From assembly GCA_965662355.1 (NCBI GenBank), contig CBFIHP010000014.1, forward strand, positions 62,001-126,000: 64,000 nucleotides of DNA, in the 5' to 3' direction. How positions within the stretch are numbered: the stretch's first letter is position 1; every line of letters starts with the position of its first letter. The notes under the pieces are model-generated. The model was not told where the DNA came from and made no database searches. It saw only the letters and a program-made list of their open reading frames with translations. Position numbers and translations under genes: made by a program. This DNA comes from GCA-2683825 sp965662355 (GTDB taxonomy: Bacteria > Planctomycetota > UBA1135 > GCA-002686595). This document shows, in pieces, positions 58,826 to 64,000 of the stretch.

Positions 58826-60256
58826 GTGAAACCGATGCTACTGCTGCTGCCTCTCCTCGTCTCCTGTGCCTCTCTCGCCGCCAAGGACGTCGGTGCGTTC
58901 GACTTCGACGCTCACTTCACGGGCATGACGTTGCGCTTCGACTACAACCACGTCGGCACCGCGACGGAGGAGCACGTGGCACCCGAACAGTTTCGGCTGG
59001 AGGGCTCGTGGCCGGGCAGTCGCACGCAATTGATCGATGACACGAACCTGGGAAAGTACCTGTTCCTCGTCATCGATCCGGCGACCAACAAGACGATCTA
59101 CTCGCGCGGCTTCGCCAGTATCTACGGCGAGTGGGAGACCACGGGTGAGGCGCGTCGGACCTGGCGGGTCTTCCACGAATCCCAGCGCTTCCCCGAACCG
59201 CGCATGCCCGTACAGGTCGTGGTGAAGAAGCGAGGGAACGACGGTACCTTCAGCGAAATTCACTCTTCGCGCGTCGATCCCACGAGTCGCTTCGTCAATC
59301 GCTCGGCAATCAGCCCAAACGGTCGCGTCCTCACGATTCACGAAGGAGGCGCGCCGGCGACATCTGTCGATCTCTTGCTGGTCGGCGACGGGTATCGGGC
59401 GGATCAGGCAGAGAAGTTCGAGGCGGACGTGCGTCGTCTGGTCGACACGTTCTTCGAGTGGGAGCCATACCGCTCGCGCAAGCAGGATTTCAACGTACGT
59501 GCGTTGCACGTTCCCGCCGCGGAAGCCGGCATCAGCAACCCCCGTCAGGATGTCTGGCGCGACAACCCGATGGGCTTGTCCTTCAACGCCTTCGACAGCG
59601 ATCGATACGTGCTGACACATGCCAACCTCGCGCTTCGCGAAGCCGCGGCACAAGCCCCCTATGACGCCATCGTTTTCGTCTTCAACGATCGCAAGTACGG
59701 CGGCGGAGGCATCTTCAACCTGTGGTGCACGACAGCGGCGGATTCCGGCCAAGCGGCCTACTTGTTCGTCCACGAGTTCGGACACTCGTTTGCCGGGCTG
59801 GCCGACGAATATTACACGTCGCAGGTTTCGTACGAGGAATTCAACCCACCGGGCTCCGAACCCTGGGAACCGAATGTCACGGCGCTACTGGATCCGAAGA
59901 ACATCAAGTGGAAGGACCTCGTCGAGATGGCGACACCGCTTCCCACTCCCTGGAATCAGGCGGCGTACGACGAGGCTTCCTACGCCTATCAAGCCAAGCG
60001 CCAGAAGCTGCGCGGCGAGGGGGCCAGCGAAGCTGCGATGGAGACTCTCTTCGACGAGGTCAAGGCCATCACCAAGCCGATGCTCGAAGCGGAGCAGCAC
60101 TTCGGCAAGGTCGGCGCCTTCGAAGGAGCCGCATATGAAGCCAATGGCCTCTATCGCTCCGAGGCGGACTGCATCATGTTCACGCGGAACCCAACGGCCT
60201 ACTGCCGCGTCTGCACGCGTGGGATCGAGCGGGTCATTGACCTGTACGCCAACTGA
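58826..60256 (+). CDS. M64-family zinc metallopeptidase (IgA peptidase-like), lipoprotein-type export signal
   Basis: A 476-residue protein. The GTG at 58826 starts a short hydrophobic signal ending in LVSC (Cys14), which fits a lipobox, although the basic N-region is weak. An N-terminal domain (about 20-150) precedes the M64 catalytic region: VGDGYRADQAEKF near residue 190, then HEFGHSFAGLADEYY (His316, Glu317, His320), typical of family M64. The C-terminal CIMFTRNP and CRVCTRG segments match family ends. It is a cell-surface or periplasmic protease. A TAGATT hexamer lies 30 bp upstream of the start. Confidence 0.85.
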   Translation: MKPMLLLLPLLVSCASLAAKDVGAFDFDAHFTGMTLRFDYNHVGTATEEHVAPEQFRLEGSWPGSRTQLIDDTNLGKYLFLVIDPATNKTIYSRGFASIYGEWETTGEARRTWRVFHESQRFPEPRMPVQVVVKKRGNDGTFSEIHSSRVDPTSRFVNRSAISPNGRVLTIHEGGAPATSVDLLLVGDGYRADQAEKFEADVRRLVDTFFEWEPYRSRKQDFNVRALHVPAAEAGISNPRQDVWRDNPMGLSFNAFDSDRYVLTHANLALREAAAQAPYDAIVFVFNDRKYGGGGIFNLWCTTAADSGQAAYLFVHEFGHSFAGLADEYYTSQVSYEEFNPPGSEPWEPNVTALLDPKNIKWKDLVEMATPLPTPWNQAAYDEASYAYQAKRQKLRGEGASEAAMETLFDEVKAITKPMLEAEQHFGKVGAFEGAAYEANGLYRSEADCIMFTRNPTAYCRVCTRGIERVIDLYAN

Positions 60257-60416
60257 CGTACCTAATCCCGGACACGAAGCGTCGGGAACGGTTGCACTCA
60301 CGTAAGCAGAGCCCCGAATACGCCTTGGAGGTGCCTGGCACAGGCTTTGTCAAGCACTTTGCCCTAGAATAGAGCGCCTCACGTCGCTCCTCGAAACTCC
60401 TCAAAAGAGCTCACCC

Positions 60417-63275
60417 TTGAGACGTCGATACCTTCACCTGGCCACCGTGGCCCTTGTTCTGTCCGCCCCCGTCGCCTCCCAGAGCAATCCCCACGGCACG
60501 TCGACACCCCCTCCGGGTTCGGACTCCGCCGCCAAGGCCCAGGATACGAGCGCTGCCGCTGGCCAAGGTGAGCGCGACAGCACACGCCGCTTCTCACCCG
60601 CGCGTCGCGTTGTGAACAGCGCCGATACCAACGGGGACCGACAGGTTGATCCCGAAGAGTGGCAGCGTTTCCTTAACGGACTCGAGGCCGACGCGGACGG
60701 CAACGTCGATCCCAACCAGCTCGAGGCTCGAGTGATCGTGCCCATGCTGGATCAGGATGGCGACCGGTTCGTCACGCTCGATGATCTCTTCATGATCTTC
60801 GAGAACGCCGACAAGAACATCGACTTCAGGATCGACAAGACCGAGCTGAACCCGCAGCGCGGTCGCACGACCGGTGCCACGACCCAGAGGGAGCGGGATG
60901 CATTCATGCACCGCTTGCCGCTGCAAATCGCAGACGTGAACACCAACGGGGAAGTCGATGCGGACGAATGGGGCGCCTTCATCGACAACGTGGAGAGTGA
61001 AGGCGACGGCGGCCTGGAATTGGCGTTACGGGCCTGGGTCGAAGCCATCCGCTTCGAAACCCTGGCCGGTGCGGACTATACCGCCTACAGCACTCCTGGC
61101 GGCTTCTTGCGCTGGATCCACGACAACGCGGATACAGACCGCGACGGCACCCTCAGCCTCCTCGACATCGAGCCCTACTTCGAGGAGCGCGATTTCGACA
61201 ACGATGGAGTGGTGCGTGAGGACGAGCTTCGCTGGGGCAGTCGCCCCCGTGGTCGCAACAGAGGTCGCGGCGAACGTGACCCTTTGATGCCCTGGCAACG
61301 CTCGCTCGCAGACGCGTTGGCGCTCGTCGAGGAAACCGGCAAGCCGCTCTTGATCTGCGTCAACATGGATGGGGAGATGGCCAGCGAATCGCTCGCCCGT
61401 TCCCGGTATCGCAGCCCCGAATTCGTGAAGCTGGCCGAAGGGTTCATTCCTCTCCTGGTCTCACCGGATCGCCGTAATGCGCGGGACTACAACGATCGAG
61501 GTCACCGCATCATCGACAAGAAGTTCGGCCGCGTCGTCAACGCCGAACACATCGATGTCGAGAAGGATCTGTACCAGCGCTACTTCGATGGTCGCCGCGT
61601 GGCTCCGCGCCACCTAGCGGTCGATGCGAACGGCAAGGTGCTCTTCGACATCTTCCTCGTCAACGATCTCACCTTGATCGACGACGCCCTGCGCACGCAC
61701 GGGATCGAAGGCCCCGGCCCGCTCGCGGCCGAGGACATGGACGACATTCAGCTCCTGAACAGCTCCTACGCATCGCATCGCGAGCGGCTCGAAGCGCTGT
61801 ATGTCGAGTCCGATCTGCGCACGCGAGCCCGGCTGGCCAGCCTGGCGCTGTCGAACACCCGGGACGTGCAGCATCCGGACCTACTGCGCATGGCGCTTCT
61901 GGATCCCGCTCCGGCCGTGCGTATCAAGGCGGCCTGGAACATGATCCAACACCCTGAAAAGGCACCGCTCGAGTTCTTCGCGGACGCCTACCAGGCCATC
62001 GAGCGCGAACCGGCTGCTCCGCGCGCGCTGGTCGACGCCCTGGGCCACCTCGCGAGTCGGACGGACAACCGGGATGCCAAGCTAAGCGCGCTCCGATTGC
62101 GTAATGCGTTGCTGGGTCTGGGCGAGGAATCCTCCCCGATCGAAATCGAGCGCTGGCAAGTAGCCCTGTCCTGGTCCGATCCGGCCGAGAGACGCGGGGA
62201 AAATTCACGCGACACGCTCACGTCGATCCTCGACGATCTGGAGCGGCGACTCGTCACTTCGGACGATCCCGAACTTCACCTGGCCTTCGCCGCGACCAGC
62301 ATGCGCATGGCTCAGCTGATGCTGCGCGAAGGCGGAAACCCGAGCTTTCTCTTCGAGGATGTCATCAGCAGCGGCAAGCGCGCGGTCAAGGCCGGCGCCG
62401 ATGCACGCGCGTTGGCCTACCTGGCCTGGGGCAGCTACATGCTGGCCGACACCGAGAACGCGATCCAATTCGCAACCGCGGCCCTACCGCAAATGGTGGC
62501 GTGGTCGGCGACTCCGCTGGCGGCGAAGACACTCGAGATCATCGCCAGCGTGCGCATGCGTCAGGTGTATGCCGCTATCGAACAGAAGCGTGCCTGGAAG
62601 CCGGCTCCCATAGCCGACGTGCGCGCCGTACATGAGATCCTGCTTCTCCACCCGAGCGGCACGGAGACCCACGCGGCGAACTACATCACCTTCCTCGACG
62701 CGATCGGCGTCATTCACGCCCAGGTGGATTTCCTTCCCCGCGCGCTGGCGCGTTTCCCCCGATCCGGCGAGCTGCACACGAAACTGCGTTTCCACCAGCT
62801 GCGCATCGACGGAGCCCTGGGACTGACTCAGGCCTACGAAAGCTTCGAAATCAGCGACGAGCTGGCTCCGACCTTCGAGTGGTATCGCGGGCTCGCGCTG
62901 TTGATGGCCGCGGAGCGTCACGTGCAGAACCAGGAGCAAGAAGAGGGGCTCGCAGCCTATCGAGACAGCGTCGAGCACTTTCTCGCCTCGTCCGCTGCCG
63001 AAACGGACTTCGAGGACACCGCCTCGCACTACGTGTGCATGGCCATGGCGGCCACGGCACGGGTCCATACGGATGCCGGTCGACTCGACGAGGCCATCGC
63101 GGCCCTCGAGACCGGGCTCGATGCGAACTCGAAGAGCATCTGGCGCGTCGACGGGCTCGGAAACGCCCCGCGGGACACGGCACTCCTGCTCCTGCGCACC
63201 CTGGTAGCGGCGGGAATGGACACGGAAGCGAGACAGCTCGAGACCTATCTCAGCGACCACGGGGTGCCCCTCTAG
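60417..63275 (+). CDS. Secreted EF-hand protein with thioredoxin-like domain and repeat-rich C-terminus
   Basis: A 952-residue exported protein starting at a TTG (60417) with signal peptide LHLATVALVLSAPVAS. Five EF-hand loops follow (DTNGDRQVDPEE, DQDGDRFVTLDD, DVNTNGEVDADE, DTDRDGTLSLLD, DFDNDGVVREDE). A thioredoxin-like domain begins near residue 298 (PLLICVNMDGE), but the CxxC is missing, so redox activity is unlikely. The rest is helical repeats, HEAT- then TPR-like. A TAGAAT hexamer lies about 47 bp upstream. Probably a calcium-dependent surface or periplasmic scaffold protein; no enzyme function is visible. Confidence 0.7.
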   Translation: MRRRYLHLATVALVLSAPVASQSNPHGTSTPPPGSDSAAKAQDTSAAAGQGERDSTRRFSPARRVVNSADTNGDRQVDPEEWQRFLNGLEADADGNVDPNQLEARVIVPMLDQDGDRFVTLDDLFMIFENADKNIDFRIDKTELNPQRGRTTGATTQRERDAFMHRLPLQIADVNTNGEVDADEWGAFIDNVESEGDGGLELALRAWVEAIRFETLAGADYTAYSTPGGFLRWIHDNADTDRDGTLSLLDIEPYFEERDFDNDGVVREDELRWGSRPRGRNRGRGERDPLMPWQRSLADALALVEETGKPLLICVNMDGEMASESLARSRYRSPEFVKLAEGFIPLLVSPDRRNARDYNDRGHRIIDKKFGRVVNAEHIDVEKDLYQRYFDGRRVAPRHLAVDANGKVLFDIFLVNDLTLIDDALRTHGIEGPGPLAAEDMDDIQLLNSSYASHRERLEALYVESDLRTRARLASLALSNTRDVQHPDLLRMALLDPAPAVRIKAAWNMIQHPEKAPLEFFADAYQAIEREPAAPRALVDALGHLASRTDNRDAKLSALRLRNALLGLGEESSPIEIERWQVALSWSDPAERRGENSRDTLTSILDDLERRLVTSDDPELHLAFAATSMRMAQLMLREGGNPSFLFEDVISSGKRAVKAGADARALAYLAWGSYMLADTENAIQFATAALPQMVAWSATPLAAKTLEIIASVRMRQVYAAIEQKRAWKPAPIADVRAVHEILLLHPSGTETHAANYITFLDAIGVIHAQVDFLPRALARFPRSGELHTKLRFHQLRIDGALGLTQAYESFEISDELAPTFEWYRGLALLMAAERHVQNQEQEEGLAAYRDSVEHFLASSAAETDFEDTASHYVCMAMAATARVHTDAGRLDEAIAALETGLDANSKSIWRVDGLGNAPRDTALLLLRTLVAAGMDTEARQLETYLSDHGVPL

Positions 63276-63347
63276 GGGCCCTCCGCAACGCCAGCGCCAG
63301 TTGGAGCGTAGGAATGCCTCGCTTCGGGGCCTAAGAAGGGAAGAAAT

Positions 63348-63377
63348 GGCCCTATCACCCCCTTCAGGGGCCCTTTT
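63348..63377 (+). terminator. Weak terminator-like hairpin
   Basis: GGCCC (63348-63352) pairs with GGGCC (63368-63372), followed by CTTTT. It lies 75 bp after the EF-hand gene stop and before the final lipoprotein gene. The stem is short, so this is tentative. Confidence 0.35.
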
Positions 63378-63451
63378 CGGCTCTGCGAAAGGGCTGTGTG
63401 ATACTCTTGGTTGAACCCTGCCCCACCTTCCCTTGCGAAGGAGACTTGCTT

Positions 63452-64000
63452 TTGAGTCGAGGCCCCCGCTCATGCGGCGCCCTCCTGCTGGCGCTTCTCA
63501 TCGGAGCGTGCGGGGGGAGTGCATCCTCGGGTGCCATCACGGGAGTGCTCGTCGGTGCCGAAAGGGACAAGCCCGGCGGGGGAACGTACTTCGTCGACCC
63601 CCACGAGCTGGGCCACGCGGAAGCGCTGCGGCTGATCGACATGAGCTGGGGTCGGCTGGTCGACGTGCATTCGATCGACGCCGATGGTGAGACCATCATC
63701 GAGCCCGCCTTCCGCGACTTCGTCGTCGACCAGAACATCCTGAACGACGGAACCAACTACGAGATCACAACCAATCCGCTGACCCAGCGTACCCGCATGG
63801 TGATCCTGCGCCAGAGAGGCGGAGACGATCCCGAAGGGCAGCGCTTCGAGGATCTCCTACGCTCGGCCTCCAACGGTTTGCCCCCGGTCCTGGCAAAGAA
63901 CGATGACGGCTCGTCGGCGCCTCCGTTCTCGCTGATCGCACGCAACGCGACCTTGATGTTGCACTTCAATGATCTCCTCGAGACCGAAGACAATGCGGAG
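63452..64000 (+). CDS. Lipoprotein of unknown function (partial, runs off the window)
   Basis: At least 183 codons in one open frame to the end of the window. A TTG at 63452 has a good ribosome-binding site (AAGGAG, 8 bp upstream) and starts a lipoprotein signal with lipobox IGAC (Cys20). The mature part begins with a Ser/Gly-rich linker (GGSASSGAITG). I recognise no family in the visible part (HELGHAEALRLIDMSWGRL, LIARNATLMLHFND). It follows the EF-hand gene on the same strand. The 3' end is missing. Confidence 0.6.
   Translation, partial: MSRGPRSCGALLLALLIGACGGSASSGAITGVLVGAERDKPGGGTYFVDPHELGHAEALRLIDMSWGRLVDVHSIDADGETIIEPAFRDFVVDQNILNDGTNYEITTNPLTQRTRMVILRQRGGDDPEGQRFEDLLRSASNGLPPVLAKNDDGSSAPPFSLIARNATLMLHFNDLLETEDNAE

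Noticed and set aside
1..64000. CRISPR array, prophage, insertion sequence, tRNA or rRNA
   Set aside because: I looked for regular direct repeats, transposase or integrase motifs and cloverleaf patterns by eye and saw none; short tRNAs could still be missed without a covariance search.

Overview
This is a GC-rich bacterial chromosome segment. It carries many secreted proteins and lipoproteins: sulfatase-like enzymes, zinc metallopeptidases, a multiheme cytochrome c, MORN-type lipoproteins, an ECF sigma factor paired with a membrane Ser/Thr kinase, an EF-hand/thioredoxin-like protein, and a WbsX/GH99-like protein. Three unrelated exported proteins share one C-terminal module. Together these suggest a deep-branching, heterotrophic, probably marine member of the Planctomycetota. 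That placement is inferred from family content; no rRNA or other marker gene is present. I found no rRNA, tRNA, CRISPR array, insertion sequence or phage gene.

Layout. At 0-8 kb a GT-C membrane glycosyltransferase is divergent from a six-gene operon for an ABC transporter with the architecture of the rhizobial glycerol importer GlpSTPQUV (two ATPases, two permeases, a DUF2160 protein, a lipoprotein binding protein). From 8 to 24 kb there are an FGly-type arylsulfatase, a secreted phosphodiesterase-like enzyme, an iron-sulfur XPD/DinG-type helicase, a sigma factor/Ser-Thr kinase unit, an 8-heme cytochrome overlapping a WbsX-like gene, and an orphan histidine kinase. From 24 to 30 kb lie a decayed ECF sigma remnant, a repeat-containing secreted protein, two secreted proteins of unknown function (one interrupted after its signal peptide) and a polysaccharide deacetylase. 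From 30 to 37 kb lie glpD, fadE and a DNA-alkylation repair operon (DUF4870, DUF523, Ada-AlkA fusion, ogt).

From 37 to 44 kb, two paralogous pairs each couple a sulfatase-superfamily lipoprotein to a MORN-repeat lipoprotein through an ATGA overlap. An exosortase-associated-type glycosyltransferase, a methyltransferase and a small unknown protein lie between them. From 44 to 54 kb are two matrixin-like proteases, a tandem pair of paralogous lipoproteins, a 52-residue zinc-ribbon membrane peptide, a sodium/solute symporter and a large HExxH metalloprotease. From 54 to 64 kb are a DinB-like DUF1569 protein, an SLC13-type carrier with TrkA_C domains, an exported amidohydrolase, an aminotransferase, an M64 peptidase, an EF-hand/thioredoxin-like protein and the start of a lipoprotein that runs off the window.

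How it fits together. Glycerol import plus GlpD feeds glycerol into central metabolism and FadE handles fatty acids, which together suits lipid use. The sulfatases, deacetylase and peptidases suit attack on sulfated polymers and proteins outside the cytoplasm. The sigma/kinase unit, orphan histidine kinase and TrkA_C carrier are regulatory. Most genes are single or in short operons; the clear operons are the glp transporter, the repair genes and the duplicated lipoprotein pairs.
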